From an uncultured Bacteroidales bacterium (GTDB lineage Bacteria; Bacteroidota; Bacteroidia; Bacteroidales; WCHB1-69), in assembly GCA_937949745.1 (NCBI GenBank), contig CALECM010000038.1:1-12704 (forward strand): a stretch of 12,704 nt of DNA, in the 5' to 3' direction. Made by a program: the position numbers and the translations under genes. The notes beneath the pieces were generated by a model, which was given only the letters and a program-made list of their open reading frames with translations, had not been told where the DNA came from and did not search any database. Positions 1 through 6,566 of this stretch are shown here, one piece after another (the stretch's first letter is position 1; the number at the start of each line of letters is the position of its first letter).

Positions 1-7
1 TCTCTTA

Positions 8-670
8 TTATTCGTGCAACTGGTATATGTTGGAATTCTGGTATGGCTGCCGCCGTGTAAAATAAAACCGGGCACCGTCCGGAGAAAGTGCTGCCAGGTA
101 TTCGTCATAAGCTGTCGAGATCCCTTCTACCGGTTTAGGATCAAAAGGAACCGGATTTTCCAGCACTTCTGCATAAAACTCGGATTTTCGGATAATAATT
201 TCTGCTTCTTCAACCTGATCCAGTTGCGGTACCATATCGGGATTCTCCGTAATAACTTTGGCAAATCTTACGGCATCCGCGAATTTCTCCATAAAGTAAG
301 CCAATTGAGCGGCATAGAGATTATGCTGGATTTTATAATACGGACACACGTTATAGATCCGGTTAAATGCTTCCAGAGCTTTTAAAGCCTGGTTATGATT
401 TTTCATCACAAATCCGTTCTGCTGGATCGGCAGGTAATATCCTAATCCATAATAATAATTCAATTCAAGGTTATCCGGATATTCTTCCAGTAATGATTCG
501 TAGATCTGGTAAGCTTCGCTCTTTTTCCCCGAATTATGAAGATTTCTGGCTTTCTTAAATTCTTTGGAGAAATTTTTATCGGGTTGTTGAACGCACGGAT
601 CATCTTCCTGCCCAAATAAAAAAACAGGAAAAATAACACATACAAAAAGAACAAGTAATTTACTTTTCAT
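8..670 (-). CDS. Exported TPR protein ending inside a PD40 repeat; possibly truncated
   Basis: The 220-residue product has an N-terminal signal peptide (about 1-20, cut near FLFG|Q), TPR-like helical repeats over about 33-165 (for example EAYQIYESLLEEYPDN), and then the beginning of a PD40 beta-propeller repeat at 191-207 (LSPDGARFYFTRR). The order TPR then PD40 is the N-terminal architecture of Bacteroidota OmpA-family envelope proteins, including the T9SS-linked PorE type, which normally continue for several hundred residues. Here translation ends 13 residues later at two tandem TAA codons (positions 5-10). The protein is therefore either a short variant or the 5' fragment of a frameshifted gene continuing beyond the left edge; I could not see a convincing continuation in the other frames. 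Its ATG lies 11 bases inside the end of the upstream aroC-like gene, so translational coupling is likely. Periplasmic or outer-membrane location is inferred; the specific role is unknown. Confidence 0.75.
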   Translation of the reverse strand: MKSKLLVLFVCVIFPVFLFGQEDDPCVQQPDKNFSKEFKKARNLHNSGKKSEAYQIYESLLEEYPDNLELNYYYGLGYYLPIQQNGFVMKNHNQALKALEAFNRIYNVCPYYKIQHNLYAAQLAYFMEKFADAVRFAKVITENPDMVPQLDQVEEAEIIIRKSEFYAEVLENPVPFDPKPVEGISTAYDEYLAALSPDGARFYFTRRQPYQNSNIYQLHE

Positions 671-1610
671 GATGCAGTGCTTTGGATATTAATAGAAAGT
701 CAACCGTTACCAGGGCCGCCATAGCCTCCACAACAGGCAGCACTCTCGGTACCACACACCGGTCGTTCCGGCTGTTACCCTTAAAAGTCAGAGGATTTCC
801 TTCAAAATCCACACTTTCCTGTTCCAGGTTAATGGTAGGAATAGGTTTAAATGCTATTTTACAATACACTTCCTCTCCATTGGTAATGCCTGCCTGGACA
901 CCTCCGTCATGATTGGTCTTCAGGGAAAGATCACGGTTAAGCCGGTCATTGTATTGGGAACCTCTCATCGAAGCGGCTTCAAAACCAAGACCGATCTCAA
1001 ATCCTTTGGCCGCATTGATCGAAAGCATCGCATAACCCAGTCGGGCATGGAATTTATCATAGACCGGTTCACCCAGACCTGCTGGAAGGTTAAGGATAGA
1101 GCAACCTACAACCGCTCCGTAACTGTCACCATTCTTATCATCATTTCCGGTGTGAATTACAGAACTCTCGATCCGGATATCATATTGTTTCAATATAAGC
1201 TTTGCTACCGCACCGGCCACTACCCTGCTGGCCTGTTGCCGGGCAGAAGCACGACCGCAAAACCGGTTATCCGGAGCTCCGTATTTTTGCCGGTAGGTTA
1301 GGGAAGCATGGGAAGGTTTGATCACATGGACATTCGGATCCGGTTTAACGTCTTCATTCTTAATCATAAAACCTATCGGAGCACCGGTAGTGCGGGAATC
1401 TATTATACCGGAAATAAAATCTACCTCATCATGTTCGGTACGGGATGACGTATCGATACCCTGTCCGGGAGCACGACGGGATAATTCGCACCTGATAAAA
1501 TCATAGTCAATCATAATACCGGCCGGGCATCCGTCGATAACGCCTCCGATGGCTTTGCCGTGCGTTTCACCGAAATCGGTCAACCGGAACATTCGTCCGA
1601 AAGTATTCAT
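660..1610 (-). CDS. aroC: Chorismate synthase homologue, short and divergent
   Basis: Chorismate synthase converts EPSP to chorismate, the last step of the shikimate pathway, using reduced FMN. Family hallmarks are visible: MNTFGRMFRLTDFGETHG at the N-terminus (H17), KPSHASLTYRQKYG (H101), LPAGLGEPVYDK, AMLSINAAKGFEIG, MRGSQ and a C-terminal VVPRVLPVVEAMAAL. I start at residue MNTFG because the family begins there; an in-frame ATG 17 codons upstream (1661) would add an atypical leader. The protein is 316 residues, whereas bacterial enzymes are usually about 350-360. The missing stretch is the region between residues about 150 and 165 (after IRIESSVIHTG), where normal enzymes have some 40-45 extra residues. 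Several usually invariant positions differ: GGGRSSARET is FCGRASARQQ (117-126), RRRPGQ is RRAPGQ, SHADYT is SHASLT, NHxGG is NHDGG and RHDPC is RNDRC (281-285). It could be a true but streamlined enzyme or a paralogue with altered activity. Confidence 0.8.
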   Translation of the reverse strand: MNTFGRMFRLTDFGETHGKAIGGVIDGCPAGIMIDYDFIRCELSRRAPGQGIDTSSRTEHDEVDFISGIIDSRTTGAPIGFMIKNEDVKPDPNVHVIKPSHASLTYRQKYGAPDNRFCGRASARQQASRVVAGAVAKLILKQYDIRIESSVIHTGNDDKNGDSYGAVVGCSILNLPAGLGEPVYDKFHARLGYAMLSINAAKGFEIGLGFEAASMRGSQYNDRLNRDLSLKTNHDGGVQAGITNGEEVYCKIAFKPIPTINLEQESVDFEGNPLTFKGNSRNDRCVVPRVLPVVEAMAALVTVDFLLISKALHHEK

Positions 1611-1649
1611 TCCCTTTAAGTAATTAGAAAAATGATCTGTTACAATGTG

Positions 1650-1657
1650 CAAAAATA
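1650..1657 (-). promoter_or_regulatory. Candidate -7 box for the aroC-like gene
   Basis: Read on the minus strand this is TATTTTTG, matching TAnnTTTG, about 40 bases before the chosen aroC start. Its position supports the internal MNTFG start, since the longer alternative start at 1661 would lie upstream of this promoter. No clear -33 box is visible. Confidence 0.4.
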
Positions 1658-1772
1658 ACACTATAATTCTTAACAGGATTATTTTAAATTTGTTGTCCGG
1701 AACAGAAAGCTTTTCTTCATTATTCTTATATTAATCAGGTTACAAACCGGATATTAAATCAACTAAATTTTT

Positions 1773-1780
1773 TACCTTTG
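1773..1780 (+). promoter_or_regulatory. Candidate -7 box for the M20 amidohydrolase-mntP pair
   Basis: TACCTTTG is a full match to the Bacteroidota TAnnTTTG element. It lies 18 bases before the ATG of the amidohydrolase gene, giving a very short 5' leader. The -33 region has no clear TTG, so the call rests on the -7 box and its position. Confidence 0.5.
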
Positions 1781-1798
1781 TAATTAAAAATAATTTTA

Positions 1799-2983
1799 AT
1801 GGAACGGATCAAGAAATTAGCCAATCTTTACTTTTCCCAGGTTGTGGAAGATCGCCGGTATTTCCACCGTTATCCCGAAGTATCGGGAAAAGAAAAAAAT
1901 ACGGCTGTCCATATCTGCAATATTCTGGAAGAACTGGATATTCCATACAAGGAAAATATAGCCGGGTACGGGATTGTAGGATTACTGCGTGGCCATCTCC
2001 CCGGTGACCGTACGGTGGCGTTGAGGGCTGAAATGGACGCCTTGCCGATACAGGAGAAATCCGATAAGCCTTACCGTTCCTATAATGCCGGTGTGATGCA
2101 TGCCTGCGGGCATGACGTGCACATGGCCTGTGTAATCGGAGCCTTACGTATCCTGCGGGATATGCGGGATTCTTTCGGGGGTACTGTAAAAGTCATTTTC
2201 CAACCCTCGGAAGAAGAATACGAAGGCGGAGCGCCTTTTATGATCGGGGAAGGAGTTCTGGAAAACCCGGACGTAAATGTTATATTCGGGCAACATGCCA
2301 CTCCCGGAATCGAAAGTGGCTCGATCGGTATCCGGGAAGGGGAATTTATGGCTTCCACCGACGAGATCTACCTGACCCTTCACGGCAAAGGAGGACACGC
2401 GGCCTTAATTAATGAAGTAGTGAATCCTATTAATATGGGGATCAGTATTCTGGGACAACTCCAAGAGTTTGTTAAGGAAAAAGGACCTTCCGGCATCCCG
2501 ACGGTACTTTCTTTCGGACGATTCATTGCCGAAGGCCTGACCAATTTAATTCCGGAGACGGCACAGGTAGCGGGTACGTTACGCACCTTTAGCGAAGAAT
2601 GGAGAAGAGAGATACATGATTATATCGAAAAGGTGGCGTCAAAGACCGCCCGTGAATTCGGAGGATCATGTGAGGTCAATATCCGGCACGGGTATCCCGT
2701 ACTGATCAACGATCCCGAAACGACACGGCGTGTCAGGGAATACGCCGTCCAATACCTGGGAGAAGAACATGTTCTCAACCTGGAACACCGGATGACCGCG
2801 GAAGATTTCGCCTATTATCTTCAGAAAAGACCGGGCACATTTTACAGGCTGGGGACTTCAAATATGGACAAAGGAATTACGCAACATTTACACAGCCAGG
2901 ATTTCGACATTGATGAAACCGCCCTGAAAACCGGAATGGGCCTGCTTAGCTGGATCACACTCAACGAACTCAAATTAGCTTAA
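1799..2983 (+). CDS. M20D-family amidohydrolase / carboxypeptidase
   Basis: This 394-residue protein has the full length and motifs of the M20D metallopeptidase family (N-acyl-amino-acid amidohydrolase, hippurate hydrolase, IAA-amino-acid hydrolase group), which hydrolyse amide bonds of N-acylated or N-aromatic amino acids with two divalent metal ions. The metal-binding motif MHACGHD is at 100-106 (C103, H105), the catalytic/metal acidic cluster PSEEE at 136-140, QHATPG at 165-170 (H166), the dimerisation-domain motif GKGGHAA at 197-202, and the final histidine in LHSQDFDIDE (H365). An RAEMDALPI motif near residue 76 is also typical. There is no signal peptide, so it should be cytoplasmic. 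It is followed after 2 bases by mntP, so the two are likely co-transcribed. The exact substrate cannot be told from sequence; a metal-dependent hydrolase beside a manganese exporter may be chance. Confidence 0.93.
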   Translation: MERIKKLANLYFSQVVEDRRYFHRYPEVSGKEKNTAVHICNILEELDIPYKENIAGYGIVGLLRGHLPGDRTVALRAEMDALPIQEKSDKPYRSYNAGVMHACGHDVHMACVIGALRILRDMRDSFGGTVKVIFQPSEEEYEGGAPFMIGEGVLENPDVNVIFGQHATPGIESGSIGIREGEFMASTDEIYLTLHGKGGHAALINEVVNPINMGISILGQLQEFVKEKGPSGIPTVLSFGRFIAEGLTNLIPETAQVAGTLRTFSEEWRREIHDYIEKVASKTAREFGGSCEVNIRHGYPVLINDPETTRRVREYAVQYLGEEHVLNLEHRMTAEDFAYYLQKRPGTFYRLGTSNMDKGITQHLHSQDFDIDETALKTGMGLLSWITLNELKLA

Positions 2984-2985
2984 AT

Positions 2986-3549
2986 ATGGATTTTTTAGGA
3001 TTGATCTTCATTGCCATCGGACTGGCCATGGATTGCTTTACCGTGAGTTTTTCGGCCGGGGCCGTCCAAAAAGAGCTCAAATTCAACAACGCATTACTTA
3101 TAGCCTTCCTGTTTGGCCTTTTCCAGGGAATCATGCCTTTGATAGGCTGGTTTTGCGGAGAAGCGGTTATCGATAAAATATCCCATATTGACCACTGGAT
3201 CGCTTTTGCCATACTCGTGATTATAGGCGGGAAAATGATATATGAAGGAATTAAACCGGAAAAACCGGAGAAATCCCTTAATTTTCTTAAGTTTTCCACT
3301 CTTCTTGTATTGGCGGTAGCCACCAGCATTGACGCCCTGGCGGTAGGATTCAGTTTTGCCGTCATCAATGTCGGTAATATCTGGCTTGTTATTTTATTAA
3401 TCGGAATCGTCTCCTTCTTATTCTCTTTATTCGGGGTTTATGCCGGAAAGAAACTTTGTTGTTATATTAAACCTTCCTATGCCGAAATTTTGGGAGGGGT
3501 GATCCTGGTCCTGATCGGCATCAAAATCCTTTTAGATCATCTTTTCTGA
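2986..3549 (+). CDS. mntP: Manganese efflux pump MntP
   Basis: The 187-residue, six-helix membrane protein belongs to the MntP (formerly DUF204/YebN) family, which exports Mn2+ from the cytoplasm. Two inverted-repeat-like halves each carry the signature acidic segment: GLAMDCFTVSFSAG in the first helix (D16) and TSIDALAVGFSFA in the fourth (D116), with GGKMIYEG closing the first half. Length and order match the family. It starts 2 bases after the amidohydrolase stop, so it almost certainly shares that transcript. The yybP-ykoY manganese riboswitch that precedes mntP in some bacteria is not seen here. Confidence 0.95.
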   Translation: MDFLGLIFIAIGLAMDCFTVSFSAGAVQKELKFNNALLIAFLFGLFQGIMPLIGWFCGEAVIDKISHIDHWIAFAILVIIGGKMIYEGIKPEKPEKSLNFLKFSTLLVLAVATSIDALAVGFSFAVINVGNIWLVILLIGIVSFLFSLFGVYAGKKLCCYIKPSYAEILGGVILVLIGIKILLDHLF

Positions 3550-3555
3550 AAAACA

Positions 3556-3571
3556 AACCGGTTTTCCGGTT
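3556..3571 (+). terminator. Hairpin after mntP, possible terminator
   Basis: A perfect 6-bp stem AACCGG/CCGGTT with a TTTT loop lies 7 bases after the mntP stop. There is no following T-run, so it is not a classical intrinsic terminator and could instead be a 3' stabilising hairpin. Confidence 0.35.
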
Positions 3572-3675
3572 CATCATAATGTCCGGTATGATATCGGATA
3601 AATGACCGGATACCGCTATATTTAAGCTTTTGAGATAGAAAGTATGATCAACTGTCAATCTATTTTATTTTTTAT

Positions 3676-3683
3676 TACTTTTG
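3676..3683 (+). promoter_or_regulatory. Candidate -7 box of the cobamide operon
   Basis: TACTTTTG matches TAnnTTTG and sits just before the 5' edge of the riboswitch aptamer, so a transcript starting about 7 bases downstream would contain the whole aptamer. No good -33 TTG is visible at the expected spacing. Confidence 0.6.
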
Positions 3684-3689
3684 CCGCGA

Positions 3690-3872
3690 TTATACGGTGA
3701 TAAATTCCGATACCGGAATTTAGAGAGGGAACCGGGTGAAAATCCCGGACAGTACCCGCTGCTGTAAGTTTCACAAGCCCCCGCGGGCATTCACAATGTC
3801 ACTGTTGAGAATATCAATGGGAAGACGCCCGGGGAGAAACGAGTCAGAAAACCTGCCATATAATCACCAGTA
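3690..3872 (+). ncRNA. Cobalamin riboswitch
   Basis: The conserved core of the adenosylcobalamin-class riboswitch is present in order: GAGAGGGAA followed by CCGGGTGAAAATCCCGG (the P3/P4-type helix), CAGTACCCGCTGCTGTAAG, then GTCACTG, AATGGGAAG, and the terminal box GAGTCAGAAAACCTGCC. The ends pair as a P1-like stem, GGTGAT (3696-3701) with ATCACC (3863-3868), and a perfect hairpin ATTCCG/CGGAAT (3704-3719) follows P1. In this RNA class binding of B12 represses the downstream genes, here the lipoprotein, two secreted proteins and TonB receptor. This gives the operon its cobamide-uptake assignment independently of protein similarity. Confidence 0.95.
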
Positions 3873-3969
3873 ACAAGCTTCGGGAAATAAGCTTTAACGG
3901 AAAGGAAATTTCTCCATTATCGTTTTGGTTTTCCCGTGCAAACATGAATTCACAACCACGTAAACGAAT
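3873..3969 (+). promoter_or_regulatory. Riboswitch expression platform / leader
   Basis: About 100 bases separate the aptamer from the first start codon. A local hairpin AAGCTT/AAGCTT (3875-3880 and 3889-3894) has the loop CGGGAAAT, and CGGGAAA in that loop (3881-3887) is exactly complementary to TTTCCCG at 3930-3936. The two pairings could coexist as a pseudoknot or compete. There is no intrinsic terminator with a T-tract, so control of translation initiation is more likely than termination. This is inference from pairing only. Confidence 0.5.
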
Positions 3970-5085
3970 ATGGTAAACATGAGAAATTTCGACAATCTTA
4001 AAAAATTTATTTTACCCCTTTTATCCTTACTATTTCTGGCTTCATCCTGTCGTAAACCGATAGATCCGCCTGATGATTTACCGGGGACAAATCCGCATCT
4101 TAAAGGAATCTATATTCTGAACGAGGGTCTTTTCAACATGAACAACAGCACCATCAGCTATCTGGATTTTGAAAACGACACCCGGGTAGATGATATCTTC
4201 CTGAGAGCCAATAACCGGGGATTGGGTGATACGGGAAATGATTTGCAGATCTATGGAAGTAAATTATATTGCGTCGTGAACCGGTCCGAAGTATTGGAAA
4301 TCATGAAGGCAAATGACTGTAAATCCGTTAAGCAGATCTCCCTTCAGGGAAAACAACCCCGTAAGATCGTGTTTCATCGGGAATATGCGTATGTAAGTTG
4401 CTTTAACGGTGATATCATGAAGATCGATACGGCGACACTGGAAATAACGGACACGAAACGGGGCGGACGTAATCCCGAAGGCATGTGTGTGGCCCGCAAT
4501 AAATTATACGTGGCCAATTCCGGCGGATTGGATAATCCCAACTACGACCGCACCGTCTCCGTTTTCGACCTTGACAATTTTTCACTGATGAAAAATATAG
4601 AGGTGGAGATCAATCCGTCTGCTTTAGCCGCGGATCATCAGGGCGATGTTTACCTGGTCTCGAAAGGAAATTATGACGATATCCCGTACACTTTTCAACG
4701 TATCAATTCCAGCACCGACGAAGTCGTGCAGATTTTTGATTTACCGGTTTTAAATCTGACTATTTCCGGAAATCTGGCTTATTTATATTCTTATGATTTT
4801 AATAGCCGGAACTCCTGGATCAAGGTGATGGATATTACCACCGAACAGATCGTTAAAGAAAATTTCATCTCGGACGGCACCGCTATCCGTACTCCCTACG
4901 GCATTAAAGTCGATCCCGTCAGTGGAGATGTCTATATCACCGATGCGAACCAGTTTACCGTAAAAGGAGACGTATATTGTTTCGACAAAAACGGGAAAAA
5001 GAAATTCGTCATGGAAGCCGGCTTAAACCCATCCATGATGGTCATGATACCCAGAAACCAATATCAACTCACAGCAAACAAATAA
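3970..5085 (+). CDS. btuG: BtuG-like surface beta-propeller lipoprotein (cobamide capture)
   Basis: The 371-residue protein has a lipoprotein signal (ILPLLSLLFLASSC, lipid-attachment C27) followed by repeated beta-propeller blades of the YncE/DUF5074 type: LKGIYILNEGLF (44-55), NDLQIYGSKLYCVVNR (90-105), PEGMCVARNKLYVANSGG (169-186), PSALAADHQGDVYLVSKG (216-233) and PYGIKVDPVSGDVYITDA (309-326). In Bacteroides such lipoproteins, called BtuG, sit on the cell surface, cap the BtuB TonB-dependent receptor and bind vitamin B12 extremely tightly. Here it is the first gene after a cobalamin riboswitch and its operon ends in a TonB receptor, so the assignment is well supported by context. An in-frame ATG three codons later (3979) is an equally possible start. 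Acidic residues close to the lipid cysteine (PPDD) fit surface export. B12 affinity is inferred from the family. Confidence 0.87.
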   Translation: MVNMRNFDNLKKFILPLLSLLFLASSCRKPIDPPDDLPGTNPHLKGIYILNEGLFNMNNSTISYLDFENDTRVDDIFLRANNRGLGDTGNDLQIYGSKLYCVVNRSEVLEIMKANDCKSVKQISLQGKQPRKIVFHREYAYVSCFNGDIMKIDTATLEITDTKRGGRNPEGMCVARNKLYVANSGGLDNPNYDRTVSVFDLDNFSLMKNIEVEINPSALAADHQGDVYLVSKGNYDDIPYTFQRINSSTDEVVQIFDLPVLNLTISGNLAYLYSYDFNSRNSWIKVMDITTEQIVKENFISDGTAIRTPYGIKVDPVSGDVYITDANQFTVKGDVYCFDKNGKKKFVMEAGLNPSMMVMIPRNQYQLTANK

Positions 5086-5104
5086 CCAATCAAATCTTAA
5101 AGTT

Positions 5105-6547
5105 ATGAAAAAAATTACATTCTTAGTTTTGTTCCTGTTGTTTTCAGCCCATCTTTTATCAGGGCAAACTCCACAAACTCCCGACGGCAACCGTACAAGA
5201 TCTTCCATTTCCGCTTCCGATATTAAATTCTGGGTAGGCTCAGGTAATGATTCCGTAGTACTGATCATCAACTGGTGTGATCCCGGCATCGCTTTCGCAT
5301 GGGGTTATTGCTTTACGGATTCTGTAAATGTCGCCACCATGATGGCGGATATCGTTGCAGCGGATCCTCATCTTGATTATAGAACCCAGATTTCTTATAT
5401 CAATGACCTGATTTATAATGACGGCACCTATGATCTTTCGGATCCGGAATCATGGATGTATGATGTTAATGGAGTAATGGCTTCTTCCGGTATCATTGAT
5501 CAGAAGATCTACAATTATGATATGGTAGAATTCGGTGGATACATGTGTAGCCCTTGGAATTATACAGTAATACCTGCCCTTCCTCTTCAAACGCTTTGTG
5601 ATGTTCCGGCAAATCCGGAAGTGGAGATCGATAACGGTATTGTGACGTTAAGTTGGGCCGGCACGGCGGATGAATATCTTCTCCACTATGCGGGCGGCAC
5701 CCTTATCGACACCGTAATCAGCGTTAACACCGACACGTATACTATTGAAGACGCAGTATATTATGTAGATTATTCCTGGAATATCCGGGCCGTGTGCGGC
5801 GAGGGAGATACCAGTGATATGGCAACCGGAGAAACTTTCAAATTAGAACTGCCCGAAGACGTTACAATTCCTGCCGAAGATATTCTTTTCTGGATCGGAA
5901 CCGGTACCAACCAGGCCATCTTTACGGTAAACTGGTGTAATCCAGAGATCGCTTTCGCATGGGGTTACCGCTTTAACGACAGCGTTCTTTTATCTCGGAT
6001 TATGGACGATATCGCTAACGCAGATGCCCGTATAGAATTCACGGCCACCGGATTCATTAACGAGATCACTTATCAGGATGATGAATACGACCTCTCCTTA
6101 ACACCCGGCAATTACTGGTGGATCAATGTAAACGGCAGAGGCGCGGAAAAAGGCCATACCGAACTTTATATCAAAAACAATGATTTTATTAAAATAGCTG
6201 ATTTGAGTTGCGCCCAGGACGACGGACAGTTTAATTTTACCTGGACAACGGAGATTACACCGGTTTCCGTACCCGTTACCACAGGAATCCCGTCTCATCA
6301 ATCCGACATTACCCTAAACCTTTATCCTAATCCCGCAAACCATTATATCCGGCTGGAAATCGAAGGTAATCAACAACCCTATGAAATGTCTATGCTTGAC
6401 GTGAATGGAAAAATTATGTCGCAGCAAACCTTATATCCTTCTGATAATAGCCACTCTATCAACATCTCCCATTTAGCCAAAGGAATCTATTTCGTACGGG
6501 TACAAAATCACCAGGATTCACAGACTGCCAAGCTTATCGTCTATTAA
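5105..6547 (+). CDS. T9SS-exported protein with duplicated putative cobamide-binding domain
   Basis: The 480-residue protein has a signal peptide (1-20, LLSG|Q), repeat A (about 36-150), a fibronectin-III-like domain (about 166-248), repeat B (about 255-370) and a type IX secretion sorting domain (about 401-480: LNLYPNPANHYIRLEI, then NGKI and LAKGIYFVRV). The repeats share IxFWxGxGxxxxxxxxNWCxPxIAFAWGYxFxDSV, a helical segment with MxDIxxAD, then WxxxVNG and a final cysteine. Each repeat has one cysteine in NWC and one at its end (C58/C148 and C278/C369), suggesting a disulphide per domain. The pattern of a GY-F-DSV strand and helix, an FIxxIxY segment, WxxxVNG and a late D-x-[VI] strand resembles DUF4430 and the cobalamin-binding beta-domain of intrinsic factor/transcobalamin; this is my reading and not a search result. 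It lies in the B12-riboswitch operon 19 bases after btuG, so cobamide capture at the cell surface is a reasonable inference. Confidence 0.85.
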   Translation: MKKITFLVLFLLFSAHLLSGQTPQTPDGNRTRSSISASDIKFWVGSGNDSVVLIINWCDPGIAFAWGYCFTDSVNVATMMADIVAADPHLDYRTQISYINDLIYNDGTYDLSDPESWMYDVNGVMASSGIIDQKIYNYDMVEFGGYMCSPWNYTVIPALPLQTLCDVPANPEVEIDNGIVTLSWAGTADEYLLHYAGGTLIDTVISVNTDTYTIEDAVYYVDYSWNIRAVCGEGDTSDMATGETFKLELPEDVTIPAEDILFWIGTGTNQAIFTVNWCNPEIAFAWGYRFNDSVLLSRIMDDIANADARIEFTATGFINEITYQDDEYDLSLTPGNYWWINVNGRGAEKGHTELYIKNNDFIKIADLSCAQDDGQFNFTWTTEITPVSVPVTTGIPSHQSDITLNLYPNPANHYIRLEIEGNQQPYEMSMLDVNGKIMSQQTLYPSDNSHSINISHLAKGIYFVRVQNHQDSQTAKLIVY

Positions 6548-6566
6548 GAAATTAATAAAATTAAAT

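Larger units (their letters stand above)
1611..1798. promoter_or_regulatory. Divergent intergenic promoter region
   Basis: This AT-rich spacer separates the minus-strand aroC-like gene from the plus-strand amidohydrolase gene. Each direction has a match to the Bacteroidota -7 element TAnnTTTG: TATTTTTG on the minus strand (1650-1657) and TACCTTTG on the plus strand (1773-1780). Neither has a recognisable TTG-type -33 box at the normal distance. I saw no operator-like palindrome shared between them. Confidence 0.5.

Noticed and set aside
14..1506. Several plus-strand frames opposite the TPR and aroC-like genes
   Set aside because: They are antisense to genes with clear family motifs, have no domain likeness and are explained as shadows of those genes.
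1611..1661. Upstream start adding 17 residues to the aroC-like protein
   Set aside because: The family starts at MNTFG, and the candidate -7 promoter box would lie inside the longer coding sequence.
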